A DNA stretch of 64,000 bases from Bicyclus anynana. Lineage: Eukaryota > Arthropoda > Insecta > Lepidoptera > Nymphalidae. The DNA lies in contig NC_069086.1 in the NCBI RefSeq assembly GCF_947172395.1, positions 2,140,501 to 2,204,500 of the forward strand, read 5' to 3'. The notes beneath the pieces were generated by a model. That model did no database searches. It was not told where the DNA came from and worked only from the letters and a program-made list of their open reading frames with translations. Position numbers and translations under genes: made by a program. Positions 45,908 through 59,500 of the stretch are shown here, piece by piece (positions within the stretch are counted from its first letter, which is position 1; each line of letters opens with the position of its first letter).

Positions 45908-47573
45908 TCATTTAGGTTTATATTCGGGTAGACAGTGTTCGACGGGGTTCGGCGGTACTTCGTCAGTGAGATACGAGCTGAGCAGCACTGGCTGACAGAC
46001 TGGTATGCGCTTGGACACAAGCCACGCGGAGTCGCGCTCCGATAAAGGGTAGCGTTTTATGTCAGCGAAGCAAACTGTTATGCTGTCGTCTTTGTAAGGT
46101 GGCCTGGAAAATAAAGTTTTATTAAATCACCTCATTATCGTCTGTATTTCTTCATATAGTAATAGGATGGAATTTTCTTTTCACATGGTCACTATTCACT
46201 AAATTGGTCTGTATAGGCTACTTTTCATCCCAGAAAAATCCATGGGGACCGCGGGATTTGTGAAAACCAAAATCCACACGTATAAAGTCGCGGGCGTCCG
46301 CTAGTCTGATATACTCACTCATCGTCCACGGAAGAACCTCCCCCAGCTTCCAGCAACCTGGCCAGCAACCGCTTCCTGGCCGCTGGCACGTGCAGCAATG
46401 CTGTGGTGCCCTCGAACGGGCCCGGGTTGCCGGCCGCGCGCGCCGACCGCCAGCGGTGCGCCGCTTTGCCGAGAGTATTCTCGGCGCCACTCAGAGAAGG
46501 GAGACTGGTTGCGAGCGGGTTGCCCCATTCGTACTCTTCTTCCTGTGAATAGATTGATATTTATCTATACTAATATTATAAAGAGGAAAACTTTGTTTGT
46601 ATGTTTGTTTGTTTGTTTGATTGTAATGAATAGGCTTAAAAACTACTGGACCGATTTTAAAAATTCTTTCACCATTTGAAAGCTACATTATCCACAAGTA
46701 ACATAGGCTAAATTTTATTTTGGAATAAAGAGGGTCCCGTAAGATATTTGGGTTTTTCGGACACAAGGTGTAAAAAATCAACCAGAAAAGTAGGGTAGGG
46801 GTAGGTAGGAGTAGAGTAGGGGTAGGCTATGGGTAGACTAGGGGTAGGGTAGGGGTAGGATAGGGGTAGTTGAAAGTTTAAATCGAGTTTCATGCGGACG
46901 AAGTCGCGGGCGTCGGCTAGTGTTAACAATAAATTAATACTTTTAGCAGACTCCTGGATTACCAAAATAAGAAAACCAATGTCGAAAAAGGGTTCGACAA
47001 CACAACATTTGTCAGGACAACTTAATCAACAATTCAAACTGTAACCAAAATAAGACTCTACAATGGCAGAGAATGACCTTGAGTGGAGTCACGCACTTGT
47101 GAACGTTGTGTGAAGGGCTGAAGACGTCTTTGATAGTCAACCCAAGTACCCAACCCGCCCATCCCAAGTAACCCATAAACATTTACACAACAACAAGTAA
47201 TGTGGACTGCTCGAACTCCACGAGTATACTGAAGTCGACGGGCCTTATTTCGCAAGTCGTTCCCACCAACTGATCGCTACCCCTCTCTAAATATCTACAA
47301 GGTAATTTTTGTTCAAGGTCTTGTAGTCTATACCCTGTACGTAACAATACTAATCAATAAAACCATATTCACCGGTAAGAACTTGCCAGCCGCTCTACTC
47401 CTGGCTACATACGCGGGGTGCAGAACCCACTTCCCCGCCGCCACCGAGCCCAGCATCTTCTCACTCCTCCCTGGCGCCGTGCACAGCAGGTGGGTAGCCT
47501 CCAGGTCCAGTCTATCCCCCTCTGACACCTCCCCCCCTAGGAACTGAATCATCTCTGCTATCTCTTGGTGGTT
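45908..47573 (-). CDS. mus101: mus101 exons coding BRCT7-BRCT8 and the C-terminus
   Basis: Exon 47573-47373 encodes BRCT7 (NHQEIAEMIQFLGGEV, ATHLLC, SEKMLGSVAAGKWVLHPAYV), which is highly diagnostic of TopBP1. Exon 46542-46319 starts EEEYEWGNPL and has HRWRSAR and LLHVPAARKRLLARLLEAGG, the BRCT8 start. Final exon 46103-45908 reads YKDDSITVCFADIKRYPLSE, then VLLSSYLTDEVPPNPVEHCL, and stops after EYKPK. BRCT7/8 mediate oligomerisation and phospho-ATRIP/BACH1 binding in vertebrates (family knowledge). The last exon is 196 nt, entering in phase 2. Confidence 0.94.
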
Positions 47574-50500
47574 CTGGAAAACGGCTAGTATTAAAGCCTT
47601 TTTCATGAAAGAAGTCCCGTGGTTAAAACCTGAACTAAAATTGACAGCAATACAAATGACAATAAGACCGCCATTACGAAATGACAATGAGCGCAATTAA
47701 GACATTACTGCCGCGTTTGGGGGACTTATTTTATGAAAAGGAATTTACCACTTTAAGTCTAGTCACTAAGTTAGTGGCATAGTACACAATATATCAACTT
47801 TTAACTTTTTTTTTAATTATGAATTATTTCCATTGGTTGCCATATTTTGGTCGTACTAAAGTTGATGTTTTAAAGAATTTAAAATAAAAAGCGAATTCTA
47901 ACGTCTGATACCTATACCATTTAAAACTAGTAGTAATAGTCTCTGCGCTAAGCCGCGGACGGACGGACATATTGACAAGGCGAAACTATAAAGGTTCTTT
48001 GTAGACTACGGAACCCTGAAAAAGTAAAAGTTTAAATCAGTTGGATCAATGGACTCACATCAACATTGCAAGAGAGCATGAACTTCTTGACTTGTTGTCT
48101 GGACGGTGTGGTGTCGTCCCAACCCACTGTGTTTGGTTGGGATTCAGGCCCAGCCTCGATCTCGGGCCCTGAAACAAAGCATGAAGTTTTAATGCTTAGT
48201 ATTATATACAGGAAAAAGATTTTTTGGAGTGATATTTTGACAATAGGCGCCATTAAGACAATAGTGCCGCGTCTGGGGGACTTCGTTCATGAAAAGGACT
48301 TCACCATTTTAAGTCTAATAACGAGTTAGAGTTATAGTACACAACGTATCAACTTGGAAAGGGATCGGCACCGTGAAAATTGGCAAAATACCAAGACGGT
48401 AACGATCCGAGTTGATATGGGTGCTAATAACCTTTAGCTACATTTACATATCAATTGCTAGGTAAAAACAGGTAAACCGGACTGTGAATTTCTACATAAA
48501 CGAAATTTAATAGACACGTATATTTCCTTTTTTTATTAACTAAAAAAATACCAAAGCTATCACTTTCCTAAGATATTTCAAATCGGTTCAGTAACCGATT
48601 AGACAAATTCTTTCATCATTAGAAACTTACATTGTCCCTGACATGGCTCATCGAGTCGCGAAGCAGAAGTGGCAATGGGCGGGGCAAATAGTTCGAAGAT
48701 CCGATGGACGTTGGGGTCCCAAAGGGCTGTCGACCCCGCACTAGAAAGCGCAGTGTTGGTCGATCAGGTAGATTGACGACATCAAGCGAGTCAGGATCGT
48801 GATGTTTGGAAGTCCCTACAAATGGCCTATGTCCTGCAGTGGACGTCTGATATGATTATGACGATGATGATTGTCCCTGATGAACATAGGCTGTATTTTG
48901 TGCCCCGTATTCCCACGGTAACGGGAAACCTTGTGGCGTCTTCTAGTCATTGAACAAAAATCAGGTTAAACATACCTAGATTGACAGGAGTCGAGTCTCT
49001 CGGTCGTTTCCGCTGCAAGCTAGGTCGGCCCGTCAGCGCTGCGCTCAGCTTCTGCAGCTGGTCGTCCACCGCCGCCGGCAACGAGCCGCTAGCGCTTGAA
49101 GCGCTTGAAGCGCTTTTTGCGCTATCGTTAGCGCTTGACGCGTTTAAGCTGCCCGCGCTCTACAAATTATTAACGCGAAGTCATTTTTCATGTTGGATGT
49201 CTGTAAACAATATTCTTTATATCTTTGATACAAAAGCATTATAAAGTATACTCCTTAGCGCAATTTTCTTAATTGCGAGTCTATTTGGAGAAAGAGAGAC
49301 GAATATCTTAGCATTCCATGGATTTACCGTGCGGGCGCCGGGTGCATCGCGTGGTAGAGAGAAGAACTCAGAGCAGAGTCCTGGACTTGTGACTACAGGA
49401 TGTAGGGTGAAGGAATTCCTTGACGATCAATCAACACTCCCCGTTCTCTGCTCGTGTTATTCTCCCTGCCTAGCCAAATTTGATAAGATCCTATCAGAGA
49501 AGCTTTGGATACTCGTTCTAATATAGAATTAGCTGCAGTCCTTCCCTCTGCCCCGCGCGCTCGACTTCACACCCGCGCAGTCTTTCCCCCCGTCGCCTGC
49601 ACATCATGGGAGTGTCATCAACGAACTTGCCAAGCTAGCAAGCTATTTTTTTACGTAAAATGCATTACAAATACGCCTGTTCATCAATACAAACAAACAT
49701 TTCTTTCCTCTTCTTCTTTATAATATTAAGTATAAGTATTTTAAACTTACTTGTTCTTGGTTAAACTTGGCCATTTTCGATGGAGGAGTTTCAGCATCTT
49801 CCTAAACAAAAATTAGATCAATGTAAATTTTTCTTACTCTCACTACCATTGATACTCCTGGTTCGGAAAATAAAATATTATTCCAAGAAATTTTCAATAA
49901 AAATCTTATAATATACATGTTTCTTTATCTTTAATATCTTTTTTTATTTATTTACAAAAATCGACTCGAATCGACGGTTGTAATTTTCCAACCTTCTTCT
50001 ATCAACACACACGGAATATAAATCTATATTTCGTATTAGAATATTATATAAACACCAAGAGACGGATCCAAAATTATGGAAGAGATTTGGAGAAGGCCGA
50101 AAATAAGATGGGAAACGGTATTACAATTAATTAATTAATTAATAACCAGGCCAAAATAAAAATATTTTAAAGAGGTAAACTTTGTGTTAAAGTTGTAAGG
50201 GGCAATCTCTGTAACTACTGAGGATGGATGGAGGAGGATCACTGGATGAGGACATCAGCAGAAGAACCAAAGTCACCGATATTGCTCAGCGAGTCGCGAT
50301 GCTGAAGTGGCAATGGGCGGAGCACATAGTTCGAAGAGCTAATAGACGTTGGGGTCCCAAGGTGCTGGAATAGCGACCCCGCACTAGAGAGCGTAGTGTT
50401 GGTCGACCACCCACCAGGTGGACTGACGATATCAAACGAGTCGCAGGAATTCGCTGGATGCAGGCGGCTCAGGTTCGTGATGTTTGGATACTAAAGGCCT

Positions 50501-53500
50501 ATGCCCTGCAGTGGATGTCCATCGGCTGATATGATGATTCTCATGGGAACGGGAACTCAATAATCTTACTCCTAGATGTAGTTTCCTCGGGAGCGCGTGA
50601 TGGTCGGAGGGCGGCGTCGGCGCGTTCGAATGGAACTGCGCCAGGAAACGGTTGCGGATCTCCGACAGCGGCTGCGGGAGAGAAAGTGCGCTACGTGAGA
50701 ATCTTGTTTTAACATCATTAGTACGTTGCGTTGTTCGCCAGTGGCGTAGGGTGACTTGGGGGGTACTCCTTGGTGGAGCAGCGTGCCCTGTATCAAAATT
50801 AGTGAAGAAGCTGAAATAAATGGTAAACATTTCTCAAAAAAGAAATAAACGCTTGCCTAAACTAAACATGTCAGTGACTTAACATAACTTTTGGGCACTG
50901 TCAAAACCAGAGGAAAAAAGAAATTGCTTTTTTTGCCTTTTGTCATTTCTGAAGTGAAATTCTATAGGCAGCTTTTTATGGGCTTTTTTTCGGGAAACAC
51001 CAGAATCAATGAGAATGTAGATTACGCTTTGCTAATATTTGCTAAAACACCAACAGGGGTCCGAGTTTTTGAGCATTGATACGGCGTTGTCGCAACGGAT
51101 TAACGCATCGAATGTCAAACCTGCATTGAGACGCATGACATCGCAGTGCAATAGGTCGACGCACGCACCCATTTGTATGGGACAACGCACGAATTGCGTA
51201 AGGACAAGTTATTAAAGAAGTTAAAATTTAATTTAAAAAAGATCCTGACAGTCACAAATAGAAAACAACTTCTATGTCAGTCAATTTTATGCATTACAAC
51301 AGGGATGATGACGGTTTTTTTAAATGGTATAAAAATAAAAATTTAAAAACGGTTTGAGTTCACTTTTGGTTTTCGAATAGTAAGCAGTTATTATTATCTC
51401 TTTATGAATAAGATTAAAGAGGAATTGTTCGAAAAACTTACAGTAGCAACGTGTTTCTCTTCTGCGGGCGTGTGTTGTTTGGACGGCAGGTCTTGGACGA
51501 CCTCCCACAGCGCCTTCCTCGACTTCGGCGACAGCCGCCCCGCGTCGGGCCTCAGCATCGCTCCGAAAGCGCTGTCCGGCGTTTCAGTATTCTTGGCAAC
51601 TGCCAATAATATAATTTGATTTCTGTACCTCAAATTTAAAAACCAACGTCAGTTTGTCTGTGTAACTGTAAAGACTTTGTATTTGTGGAGAAGTCGAATT
51701 GAAATTGAAACCATGTGCTCAGATCTATGGTAACCTAGAACTTCTAGAACATAGGGTTCCGTTAACCTAGAACTATGAAATTTGGCAAGTATAAGGGCTT
51801 CATTGGCACAGGCTTAAACAGCTTTTTAATTATTTCATGAAGTATTTGTTTATGATTTATGATGATGAACGGTTAGTACAAAACTCTCGATCCAACTGAC
51901 ACTGGCCGTTTTTTTTAAATGCTTTATGTTTTTATTATTTAAATTAAAAGAGTACAAAATGAAGAACCTACATGGATCCACGGGTGTCCGCAGCGTGTCG
52001 GAGGGTATCTCCCCGCGTTTGATGGCCTGCAGACGCCGTCGCGTGGTGGGACTGAGCTGCATCAGGTTCGGAGTGGACAGTGCGTCGTCTAGAGGCGGTG
52101 TTCTGAACGCCGTCTCGCCTATTAAATACAATAAATTTACTTAATTAATTGTAACAAACCAATAGCTTTAACCACGAAATTTAGTCTTCACCTTCTGATT
52201 TTTTTCCTGATTGTGTAAGTACCGTAGACTCCTAATGGGGCCTCAGCAGCATCACCGGTGGGGTTTTAGCGAACGCAGAAGCATCGCCTAACGGAGTCCG
52301 AAGGCAGAAGCAGAATAGATGGGCGGCACAATTCTCTAAGGACGTCTCTGAGACTTGGGGCTAGGCTTAGAGGGCCGTTCCTTACCTTCGCGTGTGCACT
52401 ATTGCAAGGTATCATAACAGAGAACCAGTAAGGAGCGGGCGAATGAATAAAGATCACAAACACAAGCTACTCAGCATCTTCGCCCGCGAAGACGTGATCC
52501 CCGATTTCCTTTTCATCCGGACATCTCCACGGTCACGGGGGCGTCAGGACTGATGTACTTAGTTCAAAACACTGAGGAGAAAATCCCTAGCCGCCCTTAG
52601 AGTCGTTCCACCCCTATCTCTTCTCCTTTGGGTCCCATCAGGCGACGCTTCAGCGTTTGTCCAACCCCCCGGCAACGCCGCTAAGGTCCCATTAAGGATT
52701 GTTGTCAACAAAGTTACACAATACTCGCCATGTTTGGCGTCGTCCTTCAGCTCTTGCAGCCGCTTGGGCGTCTCCTGCGAGTCGCCACTGAACAGGCCCT
52801 GGCGAGCCATCGCTATGTACCGCGACGTCGTCAACAAAGTTACACAATACTCGCCATGTTTGGCGTCGTCCTTCAGCTCTTGCAGCCGCTTGGGCGTCTC
52901 CTGCGAGTCGCCGCTGAACAGGCCCTGGCGAGCCATCGCTATGTACCGCGACGTTGTCAACAAAGTTACACAATACTCGCCATGTTTGGCGTCGTCCTTC
53001 AGCTCTTGCAGCCGCTTGGGCGTCTCCTGCGAGTCGCCGCTGAACAGGCCCTGGCGAGCCATCGCTATGTACCGCGACGTTGTCAACAAAGTTACACAAT
53101 ACTCGCCATGTTTGGCGTCGTCCTTCAGCTCTTGCAGCCGCTTGGGCGTCTCCTGCGAGTCGCCGCTGAACAGGCCCTGGCGAGCCATCGCTATGTACCG
53201 CGACGTTGTCAACAAAGTTACACAATACTCGCCATGTTTGGCGTCGTCCTTCAGCTCTTGCAGCCGCTTGGGCGTCTCCTGCGAGTCGCCGCTGAACAGG
53301 CCCTGGCGAGCCATCGCTATGTACCGCGACGTTGTCAACAAAGTTACACAATACTCGCCATGTTTGGCGTCGTCCTTCAGCTCTTGCAGCCGCTTGGGCG
53401 TCTCCTGCGAGTCGCCGCTGAACAGGCCCTGGCGAGCCATCGCTATGTACCGCGACGTTGTCAACAAAGTTACACAATACTCGCCATGTTTGGCGTCGTC

Positions 53501-56500
53501 CTTCAGCTCTTGCAGCCGCTTGGGCGTCTCCTGCGAGTCGCCGCTGAACAGGCCCTGGCGAGCCATCGCTATGTACCGCGACGTTGTCAACAAAGTTACA
53601 CAATACTCGCCATGTTTGGCGTCGTCCTTCAGCTCTTGCAGCCGCTTGGGCGTCTCCTGCGAGTCGCCACTAAACAGGCCCTGGCGAGCCATCGCTATGT
53701 ACCGCGACGTTGTCAACAAAGTTACACAATACTCGCCATGTTTGGCGTCGTCCTTCAGCTCTTGCAGCCGCTTGGGCGTCTCCTGCGAGTCGCCACTAAA
53801 CAGGCCCTGGCGAGCCATCGCTATGTACCGCGACGCGGGAGACATGTCCCCATCTGTGGACATGAATATTGTGATAGTGTTAAGAAGACTTTGGTGGTAG
53901 ATCCTTAAGGTTCACAATTGCAGGACATTGTATTGTACAGTTTAGGTATAACCAAACGAGTAGTTAGGTCTTGGGCAACTAAGTTGAACCAAAATGGCGG
54001 TCCTCTGCAGGCAAAAATATATAAAAGTTTGTGTATAGTATCATGTTAATAACTATAAGCACTAGAGAAAAGATAGTTATTTTAAATCACAGACAAACAA
54101 ATATTTTTTATATGTATTGATTATTGACCTATTTTATTAAAACGACGCACAATCATGTGGAAAATTTCACTTGAAAACTGACCAATTTTGCTTTGACAGT
54201 TTTAGAATTATTGATAAAGAAAATTATACCTAAAGCCCTTTAAATATAGTCCAGTATTCAATAAAATCCCAAATGCAGAGCAAATTCAACCTTAAGGATT
54301 GAGTTTAAGGTTCAATTTGCAAATGCGACTACTTGAAATTGAGTGCCAAGAAGTTGTTGTTGACACTCACACTGTTGAGTGTGTGATTGAGTGTGTGAGT
54401 GTGATTGAGTGGGGACGTTTTTTGGTCGCTGATTGTGCATCCACTTTTTATTACGAGATCGATGGTATTGATGTACTTTTTCATATTGTATTGATTAATT
54501 TAAACTCACCGTTAGCAAGTTTTCCTTTAGGCGTCTGTTCTCTACTCGGCGCCGATCCTCTACGCGGTATGTTGGTAGCTTTGGGCGGCAGCATGACGGT
54601 GTCTTTGTCTCTACATCCTGCATCTTGGTTCGGCTCTTCTTCGACTGTTGTCTGTTTGTTTGGTTGTTCCGCTGCTTGCTCTTTCGGAGGTTCTTCTGGC
54701 TCGGGAAGAACTGGTGCTATGGGAGAAAAAAGCTATTGTTCCTACGCCTTAAGGTCAAAGTAAAATATTTAAAATGTGAACAATATTAATTCATGCTTTA
54801 CTAAAAAAAACTAAATAGTGTATCATTGATTTAATTAAATAAATAAAAAAATCTATAAATATATCGATGCATGTAACTTAACCAAAATATGTTTAAGTTG
54901 ACTAAATCGACAGAATACAAAAAACTTCCACTAGTTAATATAGCTTGGCAAGTTCGTAGATGACACCCCCATGGTATACGGGTGACGGGGGGCGTATGAC
55001 AGCAGGGGTGTGAAATCGTTCATGCCACGTGAAATAGTGAAAACTAATTACTTATGATTATCAATATACTTTTATTTAATACTTAATAAGAAAATTTTAA
55101 ATGTCATCGATACCCGTCCCCCGCCGCCCTGCAGACCATCGAGTTCTGAACGAATGTAACGAGCTATAGTAAAGTATTTAAATATTTCCTGTGTTGTTGC
55201 CATGGAAACGAACGATGTCGCAGCGCTGCAACTTTACAGAATGCCAGGACTGAGCACATCACAGAAGCTCACCTTTAGTATCCCCGACGAGGTACTCCTG
55301 CTCGCTGACCCTGGTGCCAGTCCTGGCGCACTCCAGCAGCCACTGGGCGGTGACAGCGGGCAGACACCACTTCAGCGCACCCTGGTACTTGTCCCCAGTG
55401 GGGGTGGGGCAAATCAGGTGCGTCGACGCCAATACGTTCGCTGTGGTGCGCCGGCAGAAGCGAAGTTGCGTTCTGAACAACATTTAATTTATACTAATAC
55501 TATAGTCTGGCAAGTTCGTTGAAGACACTCCCATGATATGCGGGCGACGGAGGAAAAGACTGCGCGGGCGTGAAATCGTGCGTGTGGGGAAGTGAGATGC
55601 ATCAATCGTGGGTTTTTCATTCATCACTAAACGCCCCATCGGGACCATCGGGAGTGTTACGAAGGAAGTTGCCATGCTTTAGACGCACGCGACTATAGCT
55701 GGTCCTCGACGAAGTCCTCCGGTCATGTCGCAAAATGCGTTCTTAGCGGCAATCTACGGACTATAAACTACATACCTGCAAAAATTCATCTTTGAACATC
55801 AAGCGGTTTTCGAGATTTTATTTTGAGTGACTTTTCGCTTTACCAATAGGAGCGGAGCATCAATTAAAAGCAAATGGCAATGGCAAAAATGGCATAGTTT
55901 GCGTTTTGGGAACTGCCGTAGTGTGCACTGCGTAAACGGTAAAAGTTACGCAACAATTACGTACAACAAAATTGTCCCCCTTCAAATGTGCAAAAAATTT
56001 GCAAAAGTCAACTGACTTCTGTACTTTCTTGGACCAGGCTAATGGTCTTGTATGTTCTTCTTGCCGGTCCAGTATTACCACTGGATGGCAGTACTGGACC
56101 GGCAGCAGCTCTTGCCGAGAGACAGTCTCCACTCACACAGCGCCCAACAACTTGGCCAAGGCGTCGAGGAAGGCGCGCTCGGAGCCGCTGTAGGTGCTGA
56201 GGCTCGCCACCACGCCGGCCAGCGGCCCGGCGCCGCACAACGGCGGCACGCTCACCGGCCGGTGGTAGTACTGCACCGGCAGCAGCTCTTGCTGGGAGAG
56301 ACAGTCATTCTGTAAAAAAAAAAATACAAGTGTGCTATAGACCACACGACTGATGTGAAACTTTTAAAAAACAAAACGCCATCTATGAGCCTCAGGCAGA
56401 ACAACAGCAACTAAAAGGGTTAGTTTCAAAGTTTTATAAAAACGCCATCTATTTGTATTTTAAAATAACATAATTATAATGTTTCTTATTATTCATAAGA

Positions 56501-59500
56501 AGGCTCAGAGTCACACAGCGGGCGATGGAACGAGCTATGCTAGGAATATCTGCATGATCGAATTAGAAAAGAGGAGATCCGCAGAAGAACCAAAGTCACC
56601 GACATAGCTCAAAGAGTCGCGAAGCTGAAGTAGCAATGGGCGGGGCACATAGTTCGAAGAGCCGATGCACGTTGGGGTCCCAAGGTGCTGGAATGGCGAC
56701 CCCGCACTACAAAGCGCAGTGTTGATCGACCCCCCACCAGGTGGACTGACGACATCAAGCGAGTCGCAGGTATTTGCTGGATGCAGATGGCTCAGTATCG
56801 TGATGTTTGGAAGTCCCTACAAAAGGCCTATGTCCTGCAGTGGACGTCCATCGGCTAACATGATGATGGTGATGATGATGATACTGTTTCACTATGTCTA
56901 TAGACGGCAGCACGCATTGTCGTATTACATTTTTCGTAACGCATTCGCCAGCATGTGCCAGCATGTTCTCCTCAAGTCAAGCACGCTCAACAGTGAACTC
57001 ACTATCCAGAACACGGTGACGTGCTCGATGTCGTCGGTGGCGTCAAAGTCGACCGGCACGAGCGCGTAGTCTCCGCGCGCGTGCGCCGCCACCAGCAGCC
57101 CGCCCGCCGCCGCCACCTCCGCGCCGATCTCGCATATAGACTCCTCGTCTAGTCCGCGCACTTCGATTTTGATTCCTATAAACAAATTTGAAGTCTACAG
57201 ATAACTCTGTAATTTGAGCATTTTTATATACCGTATTTTAATCCAAAAAAACGGTATTTGAGGTGTTCTCGCGACGTTATACGCCTCTTTTTCTTTGGAA
57301 CACATGGATATTCAAGAGACAGATGAAATGTTTAATACTATTCGTATTGTCCCTGTAAATAAAATAGCACCTAAAATTGTTAATTGACTTCTCCTATAAA
57401 ATATTAGATATTACGATTTTCGTTAACTGTGCGTGTTGCCAGTGATGACCTATGTTTCCGAGACTTGGTCGCTAACTATAGGCCTCATGAGAAGGCTCAG
57501 AGTCACACAGCGGGCGATGGAACGAGCTATGTTAGGAGTATCTCTGCGTGATTGATTCAGAAATGGGGAGATCCGCAGAAGAACCAAAGTCACCGACATA
57601 GCTCAACGAGTTGCAAAGCTAAAGTGTCAATAGGCGGGGCACATAGTTCGAAGAGCTGATGGACGTTGGGATCCCAAAGTGGTGGAATGGCGACCCCGCA
57701 CTATAAAACGCAGTAATGGTCGACCCCCCACCAGGTGGACTGACTACATAAAGCGAGTGGCAGGGATTCCCTGAATGCAGGTGACTCAGTATCGTGATGT
57801 TTGAAAGTCCCTACAAAAGGCCTATGTCCTGCAGTGGACGTCTATCGGTGATATGATGATGATGATTATCGTTAAATTTTGATGAGGCAACAAAACAAAA
57901 TAACTGACCGAGTGCAGTCAGAAAATAATAGAGTAAGTAACATTATTGAAGTTAATTTTTACCAACTGCATAAAAGTTCTTCGCAACTTTTATGCAGTTG
58001 TTTTTGTTGGAAAGTATCTGACTATTTTGGATTATTTTCTTTGCTTAAAGTACACACAATTGAAATAAAACTTCTTTAGCTCTCCCTCTCAAAGTTAGTA
58101 CGTCTCACCCGATTACACATTTCGTATCGCATTCACCAGCTTATTCCCCAAGTCAAGAGAACGTAAAGAAATTTATTTCAAAAATTGCTTTCTCTAATTA
58201 TGATTCTGGGATAATGAGATTTACTACTTAGTTATCATCTGAAAAGTTTACCAGGTCATCCTGATACTTTAAAGTCAAATGAACGAATGACTTACCCCTA
58301 AATATCTGCTCGATCTCTTCAGTGGGCTCATCAACAATGTCCTCAGTGATATCTGGTTGTTCTACAGGCTCCGGTGGTACCACAGCTTCGGGAGTCTTCT
58401 CTTCTGGTTCAGGAACTCTTTCTATGAAGAACGAAGGTTAATCATAACATTACGTTTTGTCATTTGTTTGTTTATATTGAATTATAAACTGCTGAACGAA
58501 TTTTGAGTATTATTTTGAACTTCCGAATATCCCTTGCCTTCAACTGATCTGAATTTCGGATTTCGAAATGCTGATATCAGCAAAGATGACCATTTTGGAC
58601 CCAGCATACTGCAGAAAAGTGTCCTGATAGCACAGTGGATACGACATCTGCCTTCGATTCGGAGAGTTTAGGTTCGAATCTGGTCCGGGCATGCACCCCC
58701 AACATTTCAGTTATGTGCATTTTTGCAATTAAATATCACGTGTCTCGAACGGTGAAGGAAAGACATCGTGAAGAAATCTGCATACCAGAGAAATTTCTTA
58801 ATTCTTTACGTGTGTGAAGTCTGCCAATCATTCTGAGAGGAAACCCGTGATGAACAGAGAGCTTATGAGTTGTTTATGATGATGATTATGAAGTATGTAC
58901 TCTATTTGTCATTTGATAAAACAAAATATACAACTTAAAGTTGAAGATTTTTAAAATCCAAAGTATCCAAAGTATCGATGCCACAGACAGACAGACACGA
59001 CAGACAGGCACAGTTAAAATACATTATTATAATCCTTAGCCTCGTAGCTCGAAAGCTTTGTCTAAGCAATATTCATGACTGATCTAGAACTTACGGCTCA
59101 AATAGTGATTGACGATTTCATCTTGCTGTTCAGGCTCTTCCACCTCTACTGTAGGAGGCGGCAGGTCCAGGGGCCCGTGCCGCAGCAGCTGTAGGTTCCG
59201 CTTGCTCATGGGGGACGCCGGTTCGATTCTCGCCTTCCGAGCGCTCGATTTTACAGGCGTGCTGACTTTGTCCTCGATTATGTACTATACGAAAAGGAAA
59301 TGCGGTTATCAATACTCAATACAAAAAAAATGAAGTCTGTCTGTGATTTCAAAATGTTATCTCAATTGTTTATGATTATTTACACAATATTAAATATCAA
59401 ATAAACCTTTTGAAATTAATTTTCTATGTATGTTTGAGTGTGTGTGCGTGTGCGTGTGTGTCCGGACAAAAAGACACCGAAAGAAATGTGACAAAAAGTC

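Noticed and set aside
45649..46020. 123-codon minus-strand frame as a gene
   Set aside because: It is an out-of-phase reading of the mus101 terminal exon and its duplicated copies.
52700..53833. CRISPR-like array
   Set aside because: Units are 126 bp and directly adjoining with no unique spacers. Host DNA is an animal nuclear genome.
52559..53863. 434-codon minus-strand frame as a stand-alone repeat protein
   Set aside because: Its ATG lies before the exon's acceptor, and its tail runs into a dispersed repeat. The part that matters is the spliced mus101 exon.
52730..53908. Two long plus-strand open frames of nearly 390 codons
   Set aside because: They read the 126-bp array antisense to mus101. 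A repeat unit whose length is a multiple of three keeps other frames open by chance.
56665..57069. 134-codon plus-strand frame
   Set aside because: Begins in an RTE tail and continues antisense to a mus101 BRCT4 exon.
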